Shown here: positions 1 to 10,822 of the stretch, in pieces
Position numbering within the stretch: the first letter of the stretch is position 1
Layout: each line of letters starts with the position of its first letter
Assembly (NCBI GenBank): GCA_947471745.1
Contig: CANJKZ010000172.1
Location: 1,508,501-1,572,500, forward strand
Direction of reading: 5' to 3'
Source: Closterium sp. Naga37s-1
Lineage: Eukaryota > Streptophyta > Zygnematophyceae > Desmidiales > Closteriaceae
DNA: 64,000 bases
Translations under genes and position numbers: made by a program
Notes under the pieces: generated by a model
Told to the model about the DNA's origin: nothing
The model's database searches: none
The model's input: the letters and a program-made list of their open reading frames with translations, nothing else

Positions 1-1
1 G

Positions 2-595
2 CACTTAGAGGTGGCAAAGCGCTTGGTGCGCTACCTTGGATCTACAGCATCTGCTGGTGTTCAGTTTTCAGCTGGAGGCCAGCTAATACAACCTGGAGCA
101 GATGGGATCATGCCTGGAACCTTGAAGCTGTCGTGCTTCACCGACGCTACATGGGCCTCGGAGGATGGGGATCAGTCATCTGTAGGTCGCTATGTGTGCA
201 TGGTCGGAGGAGGACCAGTGAGTTGGAGGTTCAAGAAGCAGAGTGAGATTGCTCAGTCTTCGGCAGAAGCAGGGTACATGGCGATGTATCATGCCATTAA
301 GGAGATTGTGCTCCTGAGGAAGCTGCTGGAGGACATGGGAGCTGAATAGGAGGGACCTACACCACTTTTCTTTGACAGCGAGAGTGCTATTGCCATGGCC
401 ACTAATCCTATCCTGAATGGGCTGAACAAGCACATGAAGGTTAATTGGCACTGGGTGAGGCAGATGGTGAAGGAGGGGGCTGTTGAGCTTCATTCGGTGA
501 AGGCCTGCAAGCAGGCAGCTGATTTTCTTACCAAGAGACTTCCCCAGAGCGCACATTGGAAGTGTGCTAAGATGTGTGGCATGGCGTTGCACTAG
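2..595 (+). pseudogene. Ty1/copia RNase H C-terminal fragment, in-frame stop
   Basis: The frame is open from the window edge, so the gene starts upstream. The translation matches the C-terminal RNase H domain of the family A copia polyprotein at 15258-20027: a YLG start, the FTDATWAS strand with the first acidic residue, the GGGPVSW strand, the FFDSESAIA strand, a KHM-VNWHW segment, the ADFLTKRLP motif and an end in CGMALH. RNase H removes the RNA strand during reverse transcription. A TAG at 347-349 interrupts the frame just before EGPTPLFFDS, and the frame then continues to a TAG at 593-595, so this copy is broken. Divergence from family A shows it is a different subfamily. Confidence 0.85.
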
Positions 596-685
596 TGTGT
601 CCAGCAATAACATAGAAGCATGTGCGTTTGTCAGTGTGATGAGTCTGTATGCGTGGAAGTGTGTGTGCATGCAGTCCGTTAGTCT

Positions 686-966
686 GAGGGGGAGTTTGTT
701 GTATGCACGTCAGTATGCGTGCATGTCATCCTAATGTCCTGCTGTGTGCTCGTGCAATCCATGCTTGCATCATTTGCATGAGCATAAATCATTCTGCATG
801 GCTGTTGGATATTACCACCTCTGAGTTTTTCTCCAAGTCTAAATGCTTGATCACGCAGGAGAAATCCAGAGCTTTCCAACGATACCAAGATCGCCTTATT
901 CCGACCAAGATCGCCCAAGTTACAAGATTTCCAAGATTTGGGAATTCTATCTTAATTGGGATATTA
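686..966 (+). repeat. Polypurine tract and 3' LTR of the first copia fragment
   Basis: GAGGGGGAG at 686-694 is the same polypurine tract that precedes both family A 3' LTRs, and like them it is followed by TT and TGTTG (from 697). The LTR is inferred to run to about 966, where sequence homologous to a pogo-like transposase begins (a DWF motif). The right end is approximate because no clean terminal repeat was found. Confidence 0.5.
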
Positions 967-1489
967 CAACGACTGGTTCGCCGAGTTCGACATCAACACC
1001 TTCACGCCAGCAAGTGCAGTGTGCACTAGACCGTCGCTTTGAGTCGTAGTGTCTAAACCGTTTTGACCCTCTAATGTGCGCCCTGTAGTAAACTTGAAAA
1101 AGCCCCGGGCTGAGCTGGTCCTCAAGTGAATTGCAGCTGCCTGGGCGGCCGTGCCTGAGCACATCATCGAACGTACCTTCCTCACCACCGGCATCTGCAA
1201 CGCCGTTGATGGGTAGCAGGACCACCTCATCGAGGCCCACATGCATGAAGCGGGCAAGGTTGAGGTGGTCGCTGATGTTCACACCGCTCTTAAGGTGGAG
1301 GAGTGGGTGAACCCCCTCTTCGCCACAGCTGCTGAAGACGCGGAGGCTGCTGTGGCGATGGATCACGAGGATTGCGGGGACCTGCCGCCGGAAGAGGAGG
1401 AGGAGGAGGAGGAGGAGGAGGAGGAGGAGGAGGAGGAGGAGGAGGAGGAGGAGGAGGAGGATGTGCAGGAGGACGAGGAGCAGGAGTGA
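967..1489 (+). pseudogene. pogo/Tigger-like (DDE_1) transposase 3' fragment, T1
   Basis: The fragment corresponds to the last two exons of the better copy at 10823-12712. A DWFAEFDINTFTPA segment at 970-1013 matches the end of its exon 3. A KKPRAELVLK-IAAAWAAVP segment from about 1097, with ICNAVDG and HLIEAH after it, matches its exon 4 (KKPPPAVVLRWISRAWKAVP, ISNALDG). In-frame stops interrupt it after LVLK (TGA) and after AVDG (TAG at 1214-1216). The tail is acidic, with a run of more than 20 Glu codons (GAG/GAA) at about 1390-1460, ending at a TGA at 1487-1489. It lies directly after the copia LTR, so the copia element probably inserted into it. Confidence 0.72.
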
Positions 1490-2215
1490 GTCGTAGGGAG
1501 TGCTTAAGGAGACGCTGAGCCTAATGCATGTGTGGAATGTAACGATGATTACTGCATGGTCCGTAGGAATGTAACTGCTTGATTGCTAGGAATGGTAACT
1601 GCTTGGTCCTTAGGATTGTCAATGGGGTCTTAGAATGGTACAGGGCAAAAGGGAGGTCCTCACAAAACAGTACCAATTCAAGAGTCTCACTGCCCTATAG
1701 AGAGTCCAGGGGGACCCTTTTACCGGCGGGTCCTATATCCGGGAGAATACGGTACATAGTTATAAAGAGCATATGTAGTATATTGATAAATGTTACGAAT
1801 AGAGAAATGAGAAGCTGCACTAAGCATTCCTGCCTGTAGCAAGAACGGAGAATACAGAAAGGAGTACGAAGGCGAAATGTTGAAGCGACGCGAACAGTTG
1901 GAAAGCATCTGGACCGTCGGAGCAGACAGCATCGGGCAGCTGCAGGAGCGAGGAAATTGGCGGGAACAATTTCGTAACTGTACGAGCCGCACGGTTGGGT
2001 TTGAATTCGAATAAGGGAATGTACCCCTTAGAGTACATGGCTAGCTAGGACGCTTGGTATTCCCCTGTACTACTATTTATATGGTTGAATTTGCATGTTT
2101 TATCATCTCAATCATTTTACATTCACTCTGATTTCAGGTCAAGTGCCCACCTCTACCATACTCACTCTGTGAAAACCTTCTCGAGGTGATTGTGGTTACG
2201 ATTCACTTTTGATCG
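1490..2215. other. No gene seen; contains a repeat shared with 37.9 kb
   Basis: I see no convincing coding sequence. A 40-bp stretch at about 2007-2047 (AATAAGGGAATGT, CCCCT, AGAGTACATGGCTAG) is nearly identical to 37928-37967, which suggests the end of an unidentified mobile element. The sequence up to 2215 is otherwise featureless and moderately AT-rich. Confidence 0.5.
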
Positions 2216-3575
2216 TAGCAATAACAACCTACCAACAGTAAGCATGCAGACAGATATATAGATCACAGTACAAGGCAAAGTCAAGGCAAGTGAGGCAGAG
2301 TAGGCACGAGGTCAAGAGCACTACAGAAGAAACGTGACCCAAGGGCGTTGGTGAAGATATCAGCAATGTTGGCCTGTGAGGCCACGTAATCAAGACGGAG
2401 CTGACCACGCTGTTATAGCTCTCGTGCGAGGAGGTAACGAAGAGCAATGTGCTTTGTTATGTGCTCCAGTCTCTGCTTCCGAAACAAGGCAATCAAGACC
2501 TTGTTGTCGACGTACAGGATCGGAAGAGAACGAGACCGCTCGCCCCAAGTCAGTCAGCAAGTACCAGTACATCAGCTAGCGTAACTCCTGTGCATCACAA
2601 TTGGAGCTGAGAATAGAAGACGAGCGGGTGGACCTCCAGGAGACATAACCATAGCCGAGATTGAAAGTGTAACTCTGAGTCTCCTGGCCGTTTGCCCAAG
2701 AAGCATCTGAGCGCCCAGTGAGCACAATTGGACACCGTCCTCCAAGCACAAGCCCCATGCCTGATGTATTGCACACGTAACGCAGTACCCTCTGCGCAGC
2801 TGTACAGTGTTCCTTCCGATGTCTGAGCAATGAAGCGAGCCATGATGCTAAGAGGGTACGCGAGGTAAGGCCGAGTACAACTCATCAGGTCCATGAGGCA
2901 GCCCACAAACTTTGCATACTGACCACTCGGCTCTACGTACTCGTCCGAAGGTGGAGCTGAGAGCGATTTGCCTGTAGGCAGAGGAGTGGACTGTGGCGAG
3001 GAGAACTGGAAGCAGAAGCGCTGAAGGACCTGGTGCACCATGTGTGACTGCGTCAGAGTGATGGTGTGTCGTGCTCTGTCTCGGGTGATCTGCAAGCGAA
3101 GATAGCTGTGTAGCTCACCCAAGTCAGTACAAGTGTGTCTCTTCTGCAGCTCTGACTTAACAAGGGCCAGTGCGTCAGTGTCAGCAGTAGCAAAGACCAA
3201 GTCGTTGACGTACACGAGGATGTAGAATGGCGGCAGAGAAGAGTCGGTGCGTAACAAAGTGTCAGGTCAACAGTTGAGGGAGCAAACCCAAAAGCCGCAA
3301 GTGTAGTCCTAAGTGTGACTTGCCACCCCCAAGGCGCCTGGCTGAGACCGGAGACCGGCCCCCGAAGGCTCCACTATGTACCCTCAGGAAACGACCCCAT
3401 GAAGCCAGGTGGGTGGCACAGCCAGATCGCCTCGTGAAGGCTGCCCTGCAGGAAGGCTATGGAGAAGTCAAGCGAGTGGAACTCGTAATCACGCTGTGCT
3501 ACAACGTGCAGTAACACCCGAAGAGTAGTCATCTTCGGGGTGGGTTAGAAGGTCAGGAAAAGTCAACTCTCTGTC
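2216..3575 (-). pseudogene. Copia (family B type) RT-RNase H remnant, element E
   Basis: Read on the minus strand, this matches the second half of the family B polyprotein (30888-36809). A fragment of the SQRQGVD segment lies near 3560, the YGLRQAP/EWH region is degraded near 3320, the RT active site is YVND in place of YVDD (3257 leftward), and DLGELHSYL and TRDRARHTITLTQSHMV follow. RNase H-like sequence follows in shifted frames to about 2230. Several frameshifts and stops are present and no single frame spans it. The right end is cut by element D at about 3575; the matching upstream part of a similar minus-strand element is at 7140-8050. Confidence 0.78.
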
Positions 3576-5841
3576 GCTGGCTTCGTGCAAGGACGCCGAG
3601 GTCGTCCATCCTCCTTCCCCTTCCCCTCAGACCCCTGCCCCTCCCCTCGTGGGCGACCTGCACGGGCTGACTCCGATGTCGGCCTCCGGCGATGAGGGGA
3701 GTAGTGGGACATCGCCTTCGGCGCCGGTCAAGGGCATCGCCGGTGGCCGACGTGACGAGCGGCAAGTCGACGTGGGATTGACACCGACGTTGACAGGGGA
3801 GGAGCAGGTCGAGGAGGTGCAGCCGACTTGGGTGAAGTCGGCGAAGAAGGCAGCTGAGAAGCAGCCGACAGGGGAGCAGGCAGCGGTGAAGCCGACCACG
3901 GAGCAGTCGGCAACCAGGCAGTCGGTAGGGACGCCGACCACAGGGGAGAGGTCGACCAGAAAGTCGACTGAGGTGCAGCAGGACGACGAGGGCAGTGAAG
4001 ACGGGGACGAAGGAGGGGACGCTGGGGAGTCCACCAAGAGTGACGTGGTGGAGGTTCGGCCGGAACCCCGGAAGTCGGACAGAGTTCGAAGGCCACCCGA
4101 CTTCTTCGTCCCCGCTGCCTTCACCACGGTTTACGACGTCGACGATGACGACGACCTGCAGTACGACGATGCCGAGGAGGATGAGGAGTTTCCGGAGCTC
4201 GACCCGGACATGCTGGCCGACCCCGAGCACCGTTGGGACATTTCGACGATGACGGTGAAGGAGGCGTTGGCGAGCTGGAAGGGCCCGGCGGTGAAGGCCG
4301 CCATGGAGGAGGAGATCCGCAGCCTCATCAACATGGGCACTTGGGAGCTGGTCGAACGCCCGCCGGTGGTCAACATCATGAAGAACCGGTGGGTGTTGAC
4401 GACGAAGTACCACGTTGACGACACCGTCGAGCGCGAGAAGGCGCGGCTGGTCGTGAAGGGCTTCACGCAGGTGTACGGCGCCGACTACGACGAGACGTTC
4501 GCGCCGGTGGGCAGCTACGTCACGCTGAGGATCTTCCTCAGCATCGTCGCCGTCCTCAACCTCAACCTGATGCAGCTCGACATGAAGAACGCCTTCCTGC
4601 AGAGCAAGCTCGACCGGGTGCTCTACATGACTCAGCCGGACTACTTCAACGACGGAACCGGCCGGGTCTGCAAGCTGCTGAAGAGCCTGTACGGGCTGAA
4701 GCAGTCGCCGCTGTTGTGGTACTTGGCGCTCAACGACGTGCTGGTCGGCGCCGGGTGGAAGAAGAGCCAGGTTGACGAGGCTCTCTACTTCAAGGTCGGA
4801 GAAGACGGAGTGGCCTGCTGGGTGCTGGTCTACGTCGACGACCTGCTCGCCGCCAGCAGCAGCACCGAGATGCTGAAGGAGCTGAAGGAGCTGCTGGAGT
4901 CCGACTTCGAACTGCGTGAAATCTCGCCGGTGCAGAAGTACCTCGGGCTGGAGATTGTCCGCAACAGGTCAGCGGGGAAGCTGTGGCTGCACCAGCAGGG
5001 CTACGCCGACAAGCCGCGTAGGCGCTACATCGACGAGGAGCAGACCGGGCGCACCCCGAAGACGCTGGTCTCGATCGACGCCTACGGCGAGCTCACCTTC
5101 GACGACGAGGAGGCACAGGAGCGACAGGAGGAGGAGTACCGGCAGAAGGTCGGCTCGCTGCAGTTCGCGGCGACGACAACAAGGCCGGACGTCGCCTTCG
5201 CCTGCAGCAGGCTGGGGAGCGGCCTCACGGTGAGGAGCGACCAGCACTGGCGCGAGGTCGACCGCTGCCTCGCCTACCTTGCCAACACGCGTGACACCGC
5301 CCTGGAGTTCGGCGGTGGACCTGAGTCGCTGGAGCTGGTCGGCTACGTGGACGCCGACGACGCCGGTGACAAGCAGGACAGGACGAGCACGGGCGGCTAC
5401 GTGTTCGTCTACGGAGGGGCCGCAGTCTCCTGGTCGAGCCAGCGCATCAAGTGCGCGACGTTGTCGTCGACCGAGTCAGAGTACGTGGCGGCCACCGAAG
5501 CCGGGAAGGAGGGACGTCGACTTCGCTTCCTCCTCGCAGAGTTCCAGCAGCTGGATGCTGGGAAGCCGACCGTCCTCCGGGTGGACAACAAATCGGCCAT
5601 CACAGTCGCCGAGGGCATGGGGTTGACGGGCAACCTCAAGCACATGGAGCGGCGACAGGCCTGGCTGCAGCACATGGTGAAGCGCGGGAAGTTCTCGCTG
5701 ATGTACATCCCGACCGCTGAGCAGCCAGCCGACTTCCTGACGAAGGCGCTGCACTATCCGGCCTTCAACCGGTGCTCCGTTGCCATCGGCCAGGTGCGCT
5801 TGGCTGACGTGGGCGACGAAGTTGACGAAGTGCAGCAGTAG
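3576..5841 (+). pseudogene. Copia pol 3' fragment: integrase-RT linker, RT and RNase H, element D
   Basis: The uninterrupted frame (at least 730 codons from 3649, open back to about 3576) starts in a low-complexity linker of TTGE/STRKST repeats and an acidic DDDDD patch. It continues through RT: NRWVLTTKY, ARLVVKGFTQ, LDMKNAFLQ, YGLKQSPLLWY and the active site YVDDLL near 4831. RNase H follows (GYVDADDAGD, LSSTESEYVA, LRVDNKSAI, PADFLTKAL). RT and RNase H copy the element's RNA into DNA in virus-like particles. Gag, protease and integrase are absent, so it is a 5'-truncated element although its remaining frame is clean. Codon use is strongly GC-ending and unlike families A and B. Confidence 0.85.
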
Positions 5842-7139
5842 GTGCCATGCCCTCTTGCATGGCTGGTGCGGTGGACGACGTGCTGTGTGTTGGGTGCACG
5901 TCGACGAGCTTTTCTCTGAGGAGTACTGCCGTGTGGGCTGGGGGGGCCCAAGCGTGAACGCGGCAGGGGAGTGTCAATGGGAGTTGTGTGTTGGCCCCGT
6001 CCTCGCTTGGGCGGAGCCGACTTCGTGGTCGGGTGTGAGGGGAGCAGCCGACCTGCAGCAGTGGGCGAGCTGGTTGACGAGGAGGTCGACCTGCACGGGG
6101 ACCACTGCACGGGCGCCGACGTCAGGTGGCGCCGACTTCAGGGAGGTCGACTTGGGAAGTCGACCTGCGGAGGACGTCAACTTGGTGACGTCAACTTGGG
6201 GAAGCCGACTTCGGTGGTCGGCTGACGGACTGCTGGTCGACCTAGTGGTTGGTCGACTAGACCTGCTGGTCGACCTGCTGGTGGTCGACCTGACCTGGTG
6301 GTCGACGAAGGAGGGGCCGACGTCGACCTCGACTCAGGTCGCCGAGCAGTTGGGCGTCGAGTTGCTGGGCGTCAACTTCGTGACGCCGACTTCGGGTAGC
6401 CGACTTGGGTGGTCGGCTGACAACTGCGCTGGTCGACATGGAGCTGGTCGACCAGGAATGCTGGTCGACGTGGAGCTGGCCGACCAGAAGTGACGTCGAC
6501 CTGGAGCTGGTCGACCAGGGGCGTGGCGACCTGGTGAGGTCGACATGGAGTGGCCGTCGACTTGGGAGGTCGACAGGCACATACGGGAGCTGCTGGTCGA
6601 CCTGGTTGCCCGGTCATCTGGGTTACCTGGGTGACGAGGGTCTGCGGAGGAGTGCGACGGTCGCCCAGGCGAAGTTGGCGAGCCCGACCTCGGTGGTGGT
6701 ATCCCGAGGTCGACGTGGCTGATCAGAAGCAGTCATCAGCGCCAGGTTGACTTGGTGTGTGCGTTGTGCAGGTGACGAGGCTCAGCCCGCCAATCATCTG
6801 CGAGCACCTGCGAAGCGGGTGCGCTGCTGTTCTGCGTGAGCAGCGCTGGCACGCCGTCAACCTGCGACGTTGGCACGCCGTCGACTTTGCACTGCTGGAG
6901 CGCGGTCGACCAGGTCGTGCTGGAACGCGGTCGACCATGCTGCGCTGGCAGTCGACCGACCTGAATGCTAGCTCTGATGTAGTCTTGCCATGCCAACTTC
7001 ATTGTACCATTGTTGTCAACTTTCTCTAGTGAAACTCTTGCCAACTTGCCCCGTGAACTAGCAAGCAGTGTGTGCACTAGGAAAACGACTAAGGACCAAC
7101 GAACGCAGAGATCACACGAGCACCCGTGCCTAGCCCGTA
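5842..7139 (+). repeat. GTCGAC-dense tract downstream of copia D
   Basis: No gene is called. From 5898 to about 6956 the palindrome GTCGAC occurs roughly two dozen times, usually in CTGGTCGACCTG-like contexts 10-30 bp apart, with related GCCGACTT words. This is probably the 3' untranslated region and/or LTR of element D, built by amplification of a short unit. The last 180 bases (6957-7139) lack the motif and show nothing recognisable. Confidence 0.55.
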
Positions 7140-8050
7140 GTCTAGCTCCTGTTGTAGTAGTTATCTCCGCACTCACGAGGCTCTGTCAGAGAGTCAGCCT
7201 GCTCACTGTAAGGAGAAGGAGCAAGCAGTGGAAAGCTGTGGATGTGACTGGTCATGCGGAGGACAGAGTAGGGGAGGAGTAAGGCCAGTGGAAGACTTAA
7301 GATTGAGAACCTGGTGAGGCGCCGAGCCAGGCGGTGGTAGCGACGACTTCGGCTGACGCCAGAAAAACGGTCGCTGCGCACAGGCCGTGCATCACCCTCA
7401 ACAATAGAACCTCCAGTACCTTTAGCTCCAGTACCTCGAGCTACAGTACCTCCAACACCAGTACCTCCAGCACCAGTACGTGCAGCACCAGTACCTCCAG
7501 CTCCGGTACCTCCACCAGCAACAGACCTAGCACCTCCTGCTCCAGAGTCAGCAACCTCAGGCTTAGCACCCCCAAAACCAGCACCTTCAGATTCAGCGCG
7601 GCGTCTGACTACCCACTCACGCAGCTGCTGCGGTGAGAGAGTCTCCTGCGGATGCGACGGCAGATGCTGTCCACCCTCACGCTCAGCACCCCCAGAGTCA
7701 GCACTCCCAGGCTCAGCAACTTCAGAATCAGCACCTTTGGAGTTAGCACGGTGTCCGACTACCCACTCACGCAGCTGCTGCTGCGACGGGAGCTGCTGTC
7801 CACCCCCAGGCGCAGCACCTCTAGGCTCAGCACCCCCAGGCTCAGCACCTCGAGAACCAGCACCTCCAGCGATAGTACCCTCAAAGCCCACACCTCCAAT
7901 GTCACCACCTCCAGCAGTACTGAAGTCCACAGCGACAGGCGGTAGAGGTGGCGAAGACGGCCGAGGTGGAAAGCTAGGAGAGGTCTGCTAGCGTCGTCAG
8001 AAGTAGGGTCACCCCCCTCAATCAGGCCAGAGGAGACCCCTCAATCACAA
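7140..8050 (-). pseudogene. Copia family B/C integrase-RT linker remnant
   Basis: On the minus strand a frame ending at 7142 encodes a Gly/Ala-rich linker (GGAEPGGAEPRGA, TGAGGTGAA) with two copies of a short helix-like motif, SQQQLREWVVG and SPQQLREWVVR. The same organisation lies between integrase and RT in the minus-strand element at 40-46.7 kb and in family B. The frame degrades above about 7930, but similarity to element C's linker (GGDP, PPSFPPRP region) continues to about 8040. It may be the upstream half of the element whose RT part is at 2216-3575, the two being separated by element D, with about 540 bp missing between them. Confidence 0.65.
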
Positions 8051-8192
8051 GTGCCTAGCCAGCACACTACTTCAACTAGTCGTTAACCTGCTTAGCCACC
8101 CACTTCTCCACCTCCTCCTATCATACCAGCCTGGGGCCCACCACTTTTCGTCATCGCTCCAAGGCATCTCCACCCCCGCCTCTCTTGCACCC

Positions 8193-10030
8193 TCACCCTC
8201 CTCCTCTTCCTCCTCTCATCTCCTCTTCCTCCTCCTCCTCCTCCTCCTCCTCTTCCTCCTCCTCCTCCTCCTCCGCCTCCTCCTCCTCCTCCTCCTCCTC
8301 CTCCTCCTCCTCCTCCTCCTCCTCCTCCTCCTCCTCCTCCTCCTCCTCCTCCTCCTCCTCATCGTCCTCATCCGACGATGAGTCAGTCCTTCCGTCCTTC
8401 GCCGCGGCAGCCTCAGCCTCCAGCTCTGTCTTGACCTCGTTCTCCGCATCGACACGAACCGGGACGGCCGCTGGGTCAGGGTAGAAGGGGTTGGGGTCGG
8501 GCTTGTCCATCTCCTCCTCCTGCACATCGTCAAGCACCTTCACCTCGGCCTTATTGCACAGGTGAGCGAGGATCAAGTGATCCTCGCTCGCTTCCAAGGC
8601 GTTGGAGATGCCGGAAGGTGAGGAATGCCTACCTCACTAGGGCCTCAGGGACGTCGGCCACTCGTTGGGAATCCAGCCGGGACGCGTTCGGCTAAGGGTT
8701 TCTATACATTTCCTGTGGGATACATGCATGTGGTGGAGGGGTGGAGAGGGGAAGCACAGAGAGTCGTATGTTGCGGGTGGTGTAAAGACAATCTCAACAA
8801 GAAGCACAACACCGTCGTACTGTCACTCACGGCCGTACCTACCGGGTTGGTGAAGGAGATTCCATCCTCCTCAAACCAGGTGTTGTAACGGTGATGACAA
8901 CGCGAATGAGCTTGAAGAGACGCATCGTTTGCCCAACCACCTCGGTGATGTGGCCCATTTAGGAATCGAGGACGAGGAGCTCATCTTTGCGACTTCCGTC
9001 CTTGTCCCATAGCGGCTTTAGGGTTTAGGGTTCGAACACTTGGCTTGTTCAATCTTGGACAAGCTTCTCGTCCATTTAGCCCTTTTCCTGGGCTCGGATA
9101 ATGACACTTGCGGGAGCCAAACACGAACAGGTTAGTGTAAAGTCCCATTCAAATGAATCAGATATAGCGAACACATCAACAACTCACCCAGCGGCATGGC
9201 AATCTTGGGCACTGTCTTCCTCTTGAAGACCACGTACAGGAGGAGCTTCATCACGCTAACCGTCACTGCCTACATGATGGTGGCGCGCTCCTTCTCATAC
9301 CCTGCAGTCCGCACATGCATCGTACGAGTGCCTTTCATCTCCAAGGTGGATGCTGCAAGAATTTCTAAGAAAAGGGGCGTTTGGTCCGCATTAACAATCA
9401 GATGGAGAGGGAAAGAGTGCAACGTGCGCATCTGACGCATGAACTCCCAGAATTTCTGGCACTTGCTCCCACAATCTGCAACACAGGACACCAAAATGTG
9501 TCATAATGAATTCTTGGGACAGGAAAGGAAAATATACCAGTCTTACCAGCATCAAGTTTCTGGCCCATTTTCGTCTTCACCCACTTTGCCAACGACCATC
9601 GCACACGGAAACGACGTGTCCAGCAGCTCGACACTCTATAATCCACCTAAGGTTGGCGGTTCTTCATGTACGTAGCAGACCACCGCTGGATAATGCTGAC
9701 GGACAGCGCCAATATATTGGCACTTGGGGGTAAACCGCCTTCTCCATGTAACGGCCACTTGGGCTTACGCCCAACACCGTGAAGGCGTTTGCGACATTTT
9801 GCCACCACCTTCAGCCGCTCCTTTAGACTCTGCCACTCGCGGATCTGTTTTGGCTGGACGTTGGCGAGCCTTGGCAACCCTCGAACACTCAAGTCGGGCC
9901 ACGACCCTAGCATCAAGAGCCAAAACAGCTTCTCCTTGGCGGTGCAAACGTGCCGCTTCTTTTTCATCATACGGTGACCAGGAGAGGGGAGGGTAGCATC
10001 CAGAACACGTTTCTTCTTCTTCTATGGGTA
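8193..10030 (-). pseudogene. pogo/Tigger-like transposase, decayed copy T2
   Basis: On the minus strand the N-terminal part (9970-9660) has KKKRHVCTAKEKL, a helix-turn-helix-like region and QIREWQ, like the DNA-binding start of T3. A GTAAG donor follows near 9548. The next exon (about 9484-9190) carries the first catalytic Asp in NADQTPLF, then RTAGYEKERATIM, a TAG stop, and VVFKRKTVPK. A third part near 8960 has LLVLDS-stop-MGHITE, the second catalytic region. The segment with the third Asp is deleted. The C-terminus (ASEDHLILAH) is reached only after a 1-base frameshift and ends in a very long Glu run (8220-8365). It is clearly non-functional. Confidence 0.75.
8205..8365. repeat. (TCC)n/(GGA)n trinucleotide tract in transposase T2
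   Basis: An almost pure TCC repeat on the plus strand encodes more than 40 Glu on the minus strand in the acidic tail of T2. A similar GAG tract ends T1 at 1390-1460. Confidence 0.9.
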
Positions 10031-10190
10031 ACTTGACTATGGAAACTCGGGAACATGAACTCTAGGCAAAGGAAGGCGTGGGCTGGAAGTGTGATGCATG
10101 TTGTCAAACGGTTCGCTCATACTGCTCGATGGCTTGACCAGCCTTGATGATAAGGGGAGGATGGCATCTGCCATCCGACATCTCAGTACC

Positions 10191-10822
10191 TGTTGAATAA
10201 ACCATAGCTACGCCTAAAGCAAGAGCTACTGCTTCATCATCGAGTTAGAACGGCCTACGCTGTCCATATTTAGAGCCTGCTGAGCAGAAGTGAGTGTAAC
10301 GCGAAGGAGAAGAGAGAGGTGGAGTAGGAATTCAACCCAACCTTTGCGTCACTGTTGAAGCCGTTCAAAGCAGCACCATGCCCGCCCATTCCTCAAAGCG
10401 TGCATGAATTGACGTGTCGTGGTGGCGTGACAATGTGCGCTGGGCCCAACCCTCGGTCGTGCTTCTACCGGTAGGTTCGTTTGACATGATTGTCTGTGTG
10501 ATTGTCCAAGTAGAAACCAACTAGTGGATTTTAGAGTGACAAACCAACATCCCATCCCATTCCATACGCGTTGTGCGCCCTTTTTGAAATCTAAAAACGA
10601 ACTACACACCAACATGATGTTTGCGAACATGATCCCACAGCAACAACACATGAAACAAAATGCGAAAACGAATGCACACAGAACACACACAAAATGCATG
10701 ACATCATGCAGGCGGCTGGTTGCAGTGCAAAAATAGTATTTTGCACCCAACAAAATCCTGTCCCGGAGCAACGCATCTGCCAACGCTGACTCGGAAGCTG
10801 CCGTGCGGCCCAATCCCCTGTC
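10191..10822. other. Intergenic between divergent transposase copies; no gene seen
   Basis: I see no coding sequence with recognisable similarity here. The stretch lies between the 5' ends of the oppositely oriented T2 and T3 copies and probably contains their upstream regions. No convincing terminal inverted repeats were identified. Confidence 0.4.

Noticed and set aside
9011..9030. TTTAGGGTTTAGGG resembling plant telomere repeat
   Set aside because: Only two units, inside a decayed transposase; compatible with chance.
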